64,000 nucleotides of DNA, taken from contig NZ_JAFCXL010000007.1 of NCBI RefSeq assembly GCF_049898325.1, positions 195,610 through 259,609 of the forward strand, read 5' to 3'. Source of the DNA: JAFCUW01 sp049898325 (lineage in GTDB: Bacteria; Pseudomonadota; Gammaproteobacteria; Burkholderiales; Burkholderiaceae_D). This document shows, in pieces, positions 1 to 7,196 of the stretch; positions within the stretch are counted from its first letter, which is position 1, and the number at the start of each line of letters is the position of its first letter. A program made the translations under genes and the position numbers. The notes under the pieces were generated by a model. It was given only the letters and a program-made list of their open reading frames with translations. It searched no databases and was not told where the DNA came from.

Positions 1-454
1 CCAGGCGCGCGTCGGCGGCGTTGCGCTCGGCGCGGCGGGCGCCGAACAGGTCGATCTCCCACGCCGTCTGCAAGCCCAGCTGGGACGTGGTCCCCAGCGG
101 CAGCGTGCTTTGCTGGCTGGCGCGCGAGATGCTGGCGGCGGCATCGACAGCGGGCAGCAGGGCGGCGCCGGCGGCCACGCTCTGCGCGCGCGCCTGGGCG
201 ATGCGCGAACGCGCCGCCGACACCGTCGGGCTGGCCGTTTGCGCCGCGCCGATCAGCTCGGCCAGCAGCGGGTCGCCCTGGCCTTGCCACCAGCTCGCCA
301 GTTCGGTCAGGCGGGCCTGGGCGGGCGCGTCGGCGCCGGCCGCCTGCCAGGCGGCCGGTGCTGGCGCCGCCACCCTGGCGGGCGGCGCGCTCACCGCGCA
401 GGCGCCCAGTAACAGGGGCGCGGCGGCGCAGAACAGGGTACGCAGGTGCTTCAT
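1..454 (-). CDS. RND efflux outer-membrane lipoprotein, NodT/CusC-type (partial, N-terminal part)
   Basis: Outer-membrane channel of a tripartite efflux pump. Only the first ~151 residues are in the window; the gene runs off the left edge. The start codon is at 454-452. The N-terminus is a lipoprotein signal with a lipobox-like LLGAC, followed by an Ala/Pro linker. The text then reads WWQGQGDPLLAELI, SRIAQARAQ and TAWEIDLFGARR, which are typical of the first helical repeat of the NodT/OprM/CusC family. The start codon overlaps the stop of the TetR-type gene by 4 bases (ATGA), so the two are translationally coupled. This suggests the regulator controls the pump. Inner-membrane and adaptor subunits would lie outside the window. 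Family assignment is firm; substrate unknown. Confidence 0.85.
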   Translation of the reverse strand, partial: MKHLRTLFCAAAPLLLGACAVSAPPARVAAPAPAAWQAAGADAPAQARLTELASWWQGQGDPLLAELIGAAQTASPTVSAARSRIAQARAQSVAAGAALLPAVDAAASISRASQQSTLPLGTTSQLGLQTAWEIDLFGARRAERNAADARL

Positions 455-1173
455 GATTTTTTCTTTCGTGGCAGGGAGGGGGGCACGGCGGCGGCGCGCT
501 CGACATTGACGAGCGCCTCGGCGTAATCGACCAGTCGCGCCAGCCAGATGTCGATGGCCGCTTCGTCCTTCATCAGCTGGGGCGAGAGCACATCGATCAC
601 TTCGCGCGAGACCATCATGTGCAGGGCCAGGCCGGCGATGCTGTAGGCGAGGCGGGCGACGTTGTCGCGGCCCGGGTCCAGGCCCAGGTGGCGGCTCAGC
701 GCCAGCGCCAGCGCGTTGTGGGCGGGGCGCACGTCGTTGTCGATTTCCTGGCGCCACAGGCCGGTCGGCTCGAGCATTTCGCGAAACCACAGGCGCATGC
801 CCACGCGCGCGTCCTCGCCCTGCTTGAGCTGGCCCAGCAGCATGCCGTAGAACTGCGTGAGCATGGCGCGCAGGGACAGGGCCGGGTCCGTGAAGTTCGA
901 TACGGCGTCCGGCGTGCATGGCGACATTTCGCGGAAGGTGGCGCGGTACAGGCCCGCCTTGTCGCCAAAATAATAGCTGATGGCGGCGATATTGGTGCCC
1001 GCCGCCAGCGCAATTTCGCGCGTCGAGGTGGTGGCGAAGCCCTGCGCGGCGAACAGGCGCATGGCGGTGATGAGCAGGCGCTGGCGCGATTGGGCGCCGT
1101 CGGCGCGGGTGCCGCGGTGCTCGTCGAGCTCGGCGGCGCCGTGCTGGGCGCTAAAGTGGTCTTTATTATCCAT
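451..1173 (-). CDS. TetR-family transcriptional regulator (CecR/YbiH-like)
   Basis: A 240-residue DNA-binding repressor. The N-terminal helix-turn-helix includes LLITAMRLFAAQGFATTS, TREIALAAGTN and ISYYFGDKAGLY, the classic TetR signature. The C-terminal ligand domain resembles the CecR/DUF1956 group (FREMLEPTGLWRQ), which often controls efflux genes. I chose the ATG at 1173; a TTG two codons upstream is possible but less likely. It is first gene of an operon with the efflux lipoprotein, overlapping it by 4 bases. Probably autoregulated through the direct repeats just upstream (1194-1222). Family call is firm; effector unknown. Confidence 0.9.
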   Translation of the reverse strand: MDNKDHFSAQHGAAELDEHRGTRADGAQSRQRLLITAMRLFAAQGFATTSTREIALAAGTNIAAISYYFGDKAGLYRATFREMSPCTPDAVSNFTDPALSLRAMLTQFYGMLLGQLKQGEDARVGMRLWFREMLEPTGLWRQEIDNDVRPAHNALALALSRHLGLDPGRDNVARLAYSIAGLALHMMVSREVIDVLSPQLMKDEAAIDIWLARLVDYAEALVNVERAAAVPPSLPRKKKS

Positions 1174-1193
1174 AAGCAATTAAACCACACAAA

Positions 1194-1222
1194 TCAAACG
1201 AATGATATAAGTCAAACGAACG
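1194..1222. promoter_or_regulatory. Direct repeat TCAAACGAAYG x2, candidate TetR operator
   Basis: Two copies of TCAAACGAAYG start 18 bases apart (1194 and 1212), within 50 bases upstream of the TetR-type start codon in AT-rich DNA. Position and spacing fit a repressor site. Binding is inferred only. Confidence 0.45.
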
Positions 1223-1345
1223 CTCGATCTTTTCTTACATTTCTTTACATGCGATATCGCACTGGACTTACTGTGGCGGCCCCGGCAGGGTATAAAGGTT
1301 GATGTCGGGTTAGCCGACGCCGCTGTTTAACCGATGAGGCCGCCC

Positions 1346-2914
1346 ATGTCCCTGTTTCGTTCCTCCTTCGCCACCTTTGGCTTGGTGCTGGCCAGCGCCG
1401 CCGGCCAGGCCGCGCCGGCGCCGGTCGCCCTGACCCCCGAGCAGCAGGCCGTGCACGTGTTGAACCGGGTCGCCTTCGGCCCCCGCCCGGGCGACATCGA
1501 ACGGGTGAGCAGCATCGGCGTGCAAAATTACCTCGACGAGCAGTTGCGCCCCGCCGCCTTGGCCTATCCGCCCGCACTGAGCGCGCGCCTGGCGGCGCTG
1601 GCCACGCCCAACCGCACGGCCGGCGCCGTGGTGGGCGACTATGTCGAGCTGCAAAAGCAGGTGCGCGACGAGGATGACGGGGCGCGCCAGCGCCGCCGCG
1701 CCGCCCTCACCGCGATTGCCGTCGAAACGGCCGAGGCGCGCCTGGCGCGCGCCATCGACAGTCCGCGCCAGCTGGAAGAAGTGATGGTCGAGTTCTGGTA
1801 CAACCATTTCAATGTCTTCTCCGGCAAGGGGATCGACCGCGCCCTGGTGGCCAGTTACGAGCGCGACGCCATCCGTCCGAACGCGCTGGGCAATTTCGGC
1901 GCGCTGTTGAAGGCGACCGCCCACCATCCGGCGATGCTGTACTACCTCGATAATTTCCTGTCGACGGCGGACGGCTATCGCCAGGGCGGCAAGGCGCCCG
2001 GGCAGAAGGGACGGGCCACCGGCCTGAACGAAAACTATGCGCGCGAACTGATGGAGCTGCACACGCTGGGGGTCGATGGCGGCTACAGCCAGCAGGACGT
2101 GACGGAACTGGCGCGCATGCTCACCGGCTGGACCTATAACCAGCGCGCGCTGATCGAATCGAACCAGACCTTCCGCTTCGACGCCGCGCGCCACGACAAG
2201 GGCGTCAAGCACTGGCTGGGCCGCGAGGTGGCCGCCGCTGGCGTCGCCGAGGGCGACATGGCGCTCGAGGTGCTGGCGCGCCACCCGGCCACGGCGCGTC
2301 ACATCAGCTACAAGCTGGCCCAGTATTTCGTCGACGACGTGCCCAATCCGGCGCTGGTCGAGCGCATGGCGCGCGTGTTCCAGGCCTCCGACGGCGATAT
2401 CGGCTCGGTGATGCGGGTGCTGTTCGCCAGCAGCCAGTTCCTCGCGCCCGACGCCGTTGGCGCCAAGTTCAAGACGCCGTACCAGTTCGTCGTGTCGGCC
2501 GCCCGCGCCAGCGCCACTCCCGTGGTCAACGTGGCGCCGCTGCTGGCGACGCTGGCGCAACTGGGCATGCCCCTGTACGGCTGCCAGACGCCGGACGGCT
2601 ATAAAGATACCGAGCAGGCCTGGCTCAATCCCGACGCCATCACGCGCCGGATCGGCTTTGCCACGGCGCTGGCGGGCGGCAAATTGCCGTTGTCGGCCGC
2701 GCCGGCCGGCGCGGCGCCGGCGGCGATGGCGACGATGGCAGCGGTGCCAGCGCAGATGGCGCCGGCGCCGGCGTCAGTGCCGCTCGATCCGGCGCGCCTG
2801 CAGGCCACCCTGGGCGAGTCCATCTCGGCGCGCACCCTGGGCGCCGTGGCGGCCAGCGCCGCGCCGCTGCGGGCGGCCATGCTGCTCGGCAGTCCCGATT
2901 TCATGCAACGCTAA
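1346..2914 (+). CDS. DUF1800 domain-containing secreted protein
   Basis: A 522-residue member of the DUF1800 family, whose function is unknown but which is usually paired with DUF1501. A signal peptide runs to about AAGQAAPAP, then HVLNRVAFGPRPGDIERV, WYNHFNVF, NENYARELMELHTLGVDG and LTGWTYN, all typical of the family. I chose ATG 1346 over ATG 1334 because GAGG at 1336-1339 sits 6 bases upstream. The C-terminus has an Ala/Pro-rich low-complexity stretch. The next gene, the DUF1501 partner, starts 13 bases after the stop, so they form an operon. Confidence 0.88.
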   Translation: MSLFRSSFATFGLVLASAAGQAAPAPVALTPEQQAVHVLNRVAFGPRPGDIERVSSIGVQNYLDEQLRPAALAYPPALSARLAALATPNRTAGAVVGDYVELQKQVRDEDDGARQRRRAALTAIAVETAEARLARAIDSPRQLEEVMVEFWYNHFNVFSGKGIDRALVASYERDAIRPNALGNFGALLKATAHHPAMLYYLDNFLSTADGYRQGGKAPGQKGRATGLNENYARELMELHTLGVDGGYSQQDVTELARMLTGWTYNQRALIESNQTFRFDAARHDKGVKHWLGREVAAAGVAEGDMALEVLARHPATARHISYKLAQYFVDDVPNPALVERMARVFQASDGDIGSVMRVLFASSQFLAPDAVGAKFKTPYQFVVSAARASATPVVNVAPLLATLAQLGMPLYGCQTPDGYKDTEQAWLNPDAITRRIGFATALAGGKLPLSAAPAGAAPAAMATMAAVPAQMAPAPASVPLDPARLQATLGESISARTLGAVAASAAPLRAAMLLGSPDFMQR

Positions 2915-2927
2915 GCGGAGAATCACC

Positions 2928-4172
2928 ATGCAACGCAGAACCTTCCTCGATTCGATGGCACTGGGCGCCGGCCTGCTGCTGCCGCTGGGCCGCGCGGCCT
3001 GGGCCGCCTCAGCGGGCACGCCCACGCAGAAAAAACTCATCGTCGTCATGCTGCGCGGCGCCGTCGACGGCCTCAATGTGGTGGCGCCCGTGGCCGACGA
3101 AAACTACCTGCGGCTGCGCCCCACCATCGGCCTGGCCCTGCCCGGCATGGAGGGCGGCGCCATCGATCTCGACGGCTACTTTGGCCTGCACCCGGCGCTG
3201 GCGGACCTGCAGGGCCTGTGGGCGGAGAAAAAGCTGGCTTTCGTCCATGCCAGCGGCTCTCCCGACAGCACGCGCTCCCACTTCGACGCGCAGGATTACA
3301 TGGAATCGGCCACCCCGGGCCGCAAGAGCACCGCCGACGGCTGGATGAACCGCCTGCTGGCGGCCCTGCCGGGCGTGGCCACGCCCAGCCGGGCGCTGTC
3401 GATCGGCCCCGTCATGCCGCGCATCCTGTCGGGGCCGTCGGCGGCGATGAACCTGCCCAACGGCGCCGCCGCCACCCGCGCCAACATCCTCGACAAGAAA
3501 GAGGTGGGCGCCGCCTTCGACCAGCTCTACGGCAGCCACCAGCGTTTCGGCCGCGCCTACCAGGATGGCAAGCAGGCGCACCAGGATGTGATGGCGGCCG
3601 CCGCCGCCGCGCTCGAGCACGACAAAGCCAATCCCGCCGATCGCGGCGCGCCCCTGCCGAACGGTTTCCCCGACGACGCCGCGCGCCTGGCCACCTTGAT
3701 GCGCAACGATCCGACTATTCAGGTCGCCTTTATCGACCTGGGCGGCTGGGACACCCACGCGGGCCAGGGCGCCGCCCGCGGCCAGCTGGCCAACCGCCTG
3801 GCCCCGCTGGGCCAGGGCCTGGCGCTGCTGGCCAGGCGGCTGGGGCCCATGTTCGACGACACCACCATTGTCGTCATGTCCGAATTTGGCCGCACCGCGC
3901 GCGAAAACGGCAATGGCGGCACCGACCATGGTCACGGCAATGTGATGTGGGTACTGGGCGGCGCCGTCAACGGCGGCCACGTCCACGGCGACTGGCAGGG
4001 GCTGGGCGACGCCGCCCTCAACGAGGGGCGCGACCTGCCGGTGACGACCGATTTCCGCCACGTGCTGGCCCAAATCGCTGAGCGGCACATGGGGCTGGGC
4101 GAGCGCCAGCTGCAAAAGATTTTCCCAAATTTGCCACAGCGCGGCGGGCGATTCCAATTATTTCGCACTTAG
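2928..4172 (+). CDS. DUF1501 domain-containing protein with Tat signal
   Basis: A 414-residue protein of the DUF1501 family, which has an alkaline phosphatase/sulfatase-like fold. The N-terminus MQRRTFLDSMALGAG has the twin-arginine motif of a Tat-exported protein. Family motifs include LRGAVDGLN, HFDAQDYMES, LGGWDTHAGQ, MSEFGRTARENGNGGTDHG and WVLGGAVNGG. A ribosome-binding site (GCGGAG) precedes ATG 2928; the same frame is open further upstream inside DUF1800 but that is not coding. It is the second gene of the pair. Such pairs are widespread in Burkholderiales, Planctomycetes and Xanthomonads; the substrate is not known. Confidence 0.88.
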   Translation: MQRRTFLDSMALGAGLLLPLGRAAWAASAGTPTQKKLIVVMLRGAVDGLNVVAPVADENYLRLRPTIGLALPGMEGGAIDLDGYFGLHPALADLQGLWAEKKLAFVHASGSPDSTRSHFDAQDYMESATPGRKSTADGWMNRLLAALPGVATPSRALSIGPVMPRILSGPSAAMNLPNGAAATRANILDKKEVGAAFDQLYGSHQRFGRAYQDGKQAHQDVMAAAAAALEHDKANPADRGAPLPNGFPDDAARLATLMRNDPTIQVAFIDLGGWDTHAGQGAARGQLANRLAPLGQGLALLARRLGPMFDDTTIVVMSEFGRTARENGNGGTDHGHGNVMWVLGGAVNGGHVHGDWQGLGDAALNEGRDLPVTTDFRHVLAQIAERHMGLGERQLQKIFPNLPQRGGRFQLFRT

Positions 4173-4251
4173 AGGTTTGCCTCTATTGCACTGCACAATA
4201 AATCGGCTTATATTGGACTCGTCTCCTCCAATTTCCCGCAAATTGGATTAC

Positions 4252-4286
4252 CGCCCGGGCCTGTAAAGGCTTCGGGCGTTTTTTTT
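4252..4286 (+). terminator. Rho-independent terminator after DUF1501
   Basis: CGCCCG (4252-4257) pairs with CGGGCG (4273-4278), followed by a run of eight T. It lies about 80 bases after the DUF1501 stop in the expected orientation. Confidence 0.7.
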
Positions 4287-4338
4287 GTGCGCGGGCAATT
4301 GCTGCACCTGCACCTGCACCTGCACGGCCGGCTGCTTT

Positions 4339-4496
4339 AGAACCTATCCCGGTAGGTCGGAGTCGCTGCTTGCGCGCCTGGCAACCGATGGCGGCGTTGC
4401 TCGTCTTCGCATGGCTCGCCATGCGTCATCCTCGCGCCTTGCCCTCGGCTGCCATGCATCGCAATCCGCTTCCTCCTACCTACCGGGATAGGTTCT
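4339..4496. repeat. Small element with perfect 19-bp inverted ends
   Basis: AGAACCTATCCCGGTAGGT at 4339-4357 is repeated as its exact reverse complement at 4478-4496. The 158-base unit carries no gene, contains an inner hairpin (CATGGCTCGCCATG), and its right end abuts the stop codon of the kinase gene (4496-4498). Layout fits a MITE or similar non-autonomous intergenic repeat. Together with a short CACCTG tandem repeat just before it and the terminator, this accounts for the gene-free stretch 4173-4495. Confidence 0.6.
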
Positions 4497-5848
4497 TAGC
4501 CGGGCGTGTGCAGCGTCAGCGTAAACGTGCTGCCGTGGCCGAAGTCGCTCGTCAGGCTGAGCGTGCCGCCGATCAGCTTGGCCAGGTTCTGGCACAGGTA
4601 CAGTCCCAGGCCGGCCCCTTCGACGTTGCGGGTCGAAGTGGCGTCGAGTTGAGAGAAGGCCTGGAACAGCTTGGCCTGGTCCTCGGCGCGGATGCCGGCG
4701 CCGCTGTCGCTGACGGAAAACGTGGTCAGGACCGCCGCGCCCGTCGTCGTCTGCGTCAGCGCCAGGCTGACCGCGCCGCTGTCGGTGAACTTGATGGCAT
4801 TGTTGACCAGGTTGATGATGATTTGCACCAGCGCGCGGTGGTCGCTGACGAGCAGCACGGGGGTGGCCGGCACGTCCACCGACAGCAGCAGCCCCTTCTG
4901 GTTGGCCAGCGGGCGCAGCGAATCGGCCGTTTCGATCAGCAGGGCGCGGCAGTCGAGGGGCGCCGCCGTCACCGTCACCTTGCCCGCCTCGATCTTGGCC
5001 ACGTCGAGGATGTCGTTGATCAGCGAGAGCAGGTGGCGCGCGCTGGCGCGGATCGTGTTCAGCTGGCGCTCCTGGTCGGGCAGCAGGGGGCCGGGCAGCT
5101 TCATCAGGAGCGTGCCGGTAAAGCCGATGATGGCGTTCAGCGGCGTGCGCAACTCGTGCGACATATTGGCGATGAAGGCCGACTTCATGCGGCTGGCCTC
5201 AGCCAGTTCGAGGTTCTTCAGGGCCATCTCGCGATTGTGTTGTTCCAGCTCGGCCGCGTGCTGCGACAGGCGCATGTTCAATTCGATCACCTGGCGCTCG
5301 CGCGCCTGCAGTTCGCCATTGACCTGCACCGCCTGTTCGTAGGTCGAGATCAGCAGGTCGAGCATCTGCTGGCGGCTGGCATTGATGAAATGCTTTTGCT
5401 CGCCCAGGTAGACGCCGATGCCGGCCTCGGGACCGGCGTCCTGGCGCAGCAGCTGGTTGAGCAGCACCTGGCTGATGCGGTTGAGCAGATACGCTTCCGA
5501 GTAGGGCTTGCGAATGAAGTTGTCGGCGCCCGACTCGATGCCGCGGATGATGTCGCGGGCGTCGTTCAGGGCCGTCACCAGGATCACCGGGATGTCGCAC
5601 AGGGCCGGATCGGCCTTCAGGGCGCGGCACAGTTCGTAGCCGTTCATTTCCGGCATGATGATGTCGGAGACGATCAGCTGCGGCCTGGCCGCGGCGATCT
5701 GCTCGAGCGCGTCACGGCCGTTATGGGCCAGCCGCACGCGGTAGCCGGCCGCCGCGATCAGGCGGCGCAGGCGCTCGGCCTGGGTCGGGCTGTCTTCGAC
5801 GATGAGCACTTCATGGTCCTGCGGCTGCAGGGTCGGTTGCTGTTCCAC
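4496..5848 (-). CDS. Response regulator-histidine kinase hybrid
   Basis: A 450-residue signalling protein with no membrane segment. An N-terminal receiver has the acidic pocket (VEDS), phospho-acceptor Asp near residue 62 in VSDIIMPEMNG, and Lys in FIRKPYSE. A coiled coil (~165-220) leads to the kinase: H-box SHELRTPLNA with His near 231, N-box NLVNNAIKFTD, G1 DSGAGI and G2 GAGLGLYLC. Order is REC, coiled coil, HisKA, HATPase, so the receiver probably gates the kinase. The stop codon TAA sits at the edge of the 4339-4496 repeat. No partner output regulator lies next to it. Confidence 0.92.
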   Translation of the reverse strand: MEQQPTLQPQDHEVLIVEDSPTQAERLRRLIAAAGYRVRLAHNGRDALEQIAAARPQLIVSDIIMPEMNGYELCRALKADPALCDIPVILVTALNDARDIIRGIESGADNFIRKPYSEAYLLNRISQVLLNQLLRQDAGPEAGIGVYLGEQKHFINASRQQMLDLLISTYEQAVQVNGELQARERQVIELNMRLSQHAAELEQHNREMALKNLELAEASRMKSAFIANMSHELRTPLNAIIGFTGTLLMKLPGPLLPDQERQLNTIRASARHLLSLINDILDVAKIEAGKVTVTAAPLDCRALLIETADSLRPLANQKGLLLSVDVPATPVLLVSDHRALVQIIINLVNNAIKFTDSGAVSLALTQTTTGAAVLTTFSVSDSGAGIRAEDQAKLFQAFSQLDATSTRNVEGAGLGLYLCQNLAKLIGGTLSLTSDFGHGSTFTLTLHTPG

Positions 5849-5911
5849 GCGCGTCTCCTTGGGCCTGTGCGGCCGAATCGGTGCGCCGCGCCGGGCGCGG
5901 CGGGGGTTGGG

Positions 5912-6661
5912 TCAGGCGTCGTCGCCCTGGAATGCCGCCGCGCGCCAGGTCAGCACCAGCGTGTCGCGGTAGCCGTTCTCGCCCGTCGGCTGGATCGGCG
6001 TCGACTCGTGGATGACGGCGGCGTCATCGAGCATGAGCAGGGTCCACGGCGTCGTCATGGTAAAGCGCTGGCCGGCCGTGCCGGCCGCTTCGAACACCCG
6101 TGTTTCGCCGCCCTTGACATGGTGGCGCCCCACCAGCAGCACGGCGACGAAATCGACGCCGTCGCGGTGCGCCCCTTCCGGCGTGGGCCGGCCGATCCCT
6201 TCGAGCGTGTCGATGCGGAACTGGTGCGCCTCGACGAACCAGTCACGCGCCCCTTTCGCCTGCGAACAGGCGCGCCCCAGCGCCAGCAGCAATGCCGTCC
6301 ACGCAGGATTGGCGATGGTGGCGGGGTCGATCGGCTCGAACAGCCGGTGCATGCCGCCGTGCAGGGCGTTGTACTCGATCGGCTGCCAGTGCGCGCGGTG
6401 CGCCGTTTGCCGCAGCGTGGCGCCGTCATCGACAAAGCAGGAATGGCGGCGGCGCCGGTAATTGCCGCCGTCCTTGAGGTAATTGTCGCGCGCCAGGTGG
6501 TTCCAGCCGGGCGTGAGCGCGTCGAGGTCGGCGATGGTGCAGCCAGCCAGCGCCGCCACATCGGCGGGGCGCAGCAGCGCGTAGCCGCGCGCGCGCAGCT
6601 CGTGCGCCAGGGTGGCGGGGTCGGTAAAGGGCGGGACGGGGGCGGTGGTCGAATGGGTCAT
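5912..6661 (-). CDS. 2OG-Fe(II) dioxygenase family protein
   Basis: A 249-residue protein of the 2OG-Fe_Oxy_2 type, a group that includes free amino acid hydroxylases such as isoleucine dioxygenase. Iron ligands appear as HRD in PEGAHRDGVDF and a distal His in AVIHESTPI, with an Arg in GYRDTLVLTW that could bind 2-oxoglutarate. Also recognisable are NYRRRRHSCF and GGETRVFEA. The start ATG at 6661 is the only good one. It lies 63 bases upstream of the hybrid kinase on the same strand; a functional link is not evident. Substrate unknown. Confidence 0.82.
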   Translation of the reverse strand: MTHSTTAPVPPFTDPATLAHELRARGYALLRPADVAALAGCTIADLDALTPGWNHLARDNYLKDGGNYRRRRHSCFVDDGATLRQTAHRAHWQPIEYNALHGGMHRLFEPIDPATIANPAWTALLLALGRACSQAKGARDWFVEAHQFRIDTLEGIGRPTPEGAHRDGVDFVAVLLVGRHHVKGGETRVFEAAGTAGQRFTMTTPWTLLMLDDAAVIHESTPIQPTGENGYRDTLVLTWRAAAFQGDDA

Positions 6662-6707
6662 CGGCGTTAGCGTAGCATTGTTGCGTATCGATCGTACAGG
6701 CCGGCCA

Positions 6708-7196
6708 TCAGCGCAGCGGCTGTTCCTGCGCCTGGCGGTTGAAGCTGAGCGTGCGCACGGTACCGTTTTCGGTGATGTTGAGCGTGTTCGACTGATCGGC
6801 CAGGAAGTCGCTGAGGATCGCGTGATGTATCACGGCCGCCTGCGCCAGCGCCGTGTTGGCCACTTCCTGGTACACCACCACCGTCTCCGGTCCCACGCTC
6901 AGGCCAATCCAGCGCAGCGGCAGGCGCTTGCCGTCGGCGCCGGCGATCCAGAACTGTTTTTCGATGTACTTGCGCAGCACCGCCTCGTCTTCCGGCCGGC
7001 TCAGGTCGAACTGGCGCTGGTACAGATTGGCCAGCAAGGCGTCGACATCGTCGGTGTGGTACGTGTGCACCACTTCCAGGCTGGCCGACCTGGCGTTGTA
7101 GGACAGGTCGGTAAAACCGATATGGAACTGGTGGCCGAAGGCGAGCGCGCTGCAGGCGAGCAGCGCGCCGGCGAAGGCGCGTCGCAGGGTCTTCAT
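6708..7196 (-). CDS. DUF6702 family exported protein
   Basis: A 162-residue protein with a signal peptide (cleavage near CSALAFGHQFH). The text HIGFTDLSYNARSASLEV, HTYHTDDVDALL and WIGLSVGPETVVVYQEV matches the DUF6702 family, small periplasmic proteins often encoded beside M1 peptidases. Its ATG overlaps the stop of the upstream M1 peptidase gene by 4 bases, so the two are coupled. Function unknown; a role with the peptidase is inferred from the coupling. Confidence 0.78.
   Translation of the reverse strand: MKTLRRAFAGALLACSALAFGHQFHIGFTDLSYNARSASLEVVHTYHTDDVDALLANLYQRQFDLSRPEDEAVLRKYIEKQFWIAGADGKRLPLRWIGLSVGPETVVVYQEVANTALAQAAVIHHAILSDFLADQSNTLNITENGTVRTLSFNRQAQEQPLR

Noticed and set aside
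4302..4326. CACCTG short tandem repeat
   Set aside because: Only about four units in a terminator-proximal intergenic region; too short to assign a role.
4370..6670. A long plus-strand open frame
   Set aside because: It is antisense to the hybrid kinase and dioxygenase genes and its Arg/Gln/His-rich text matches no family.
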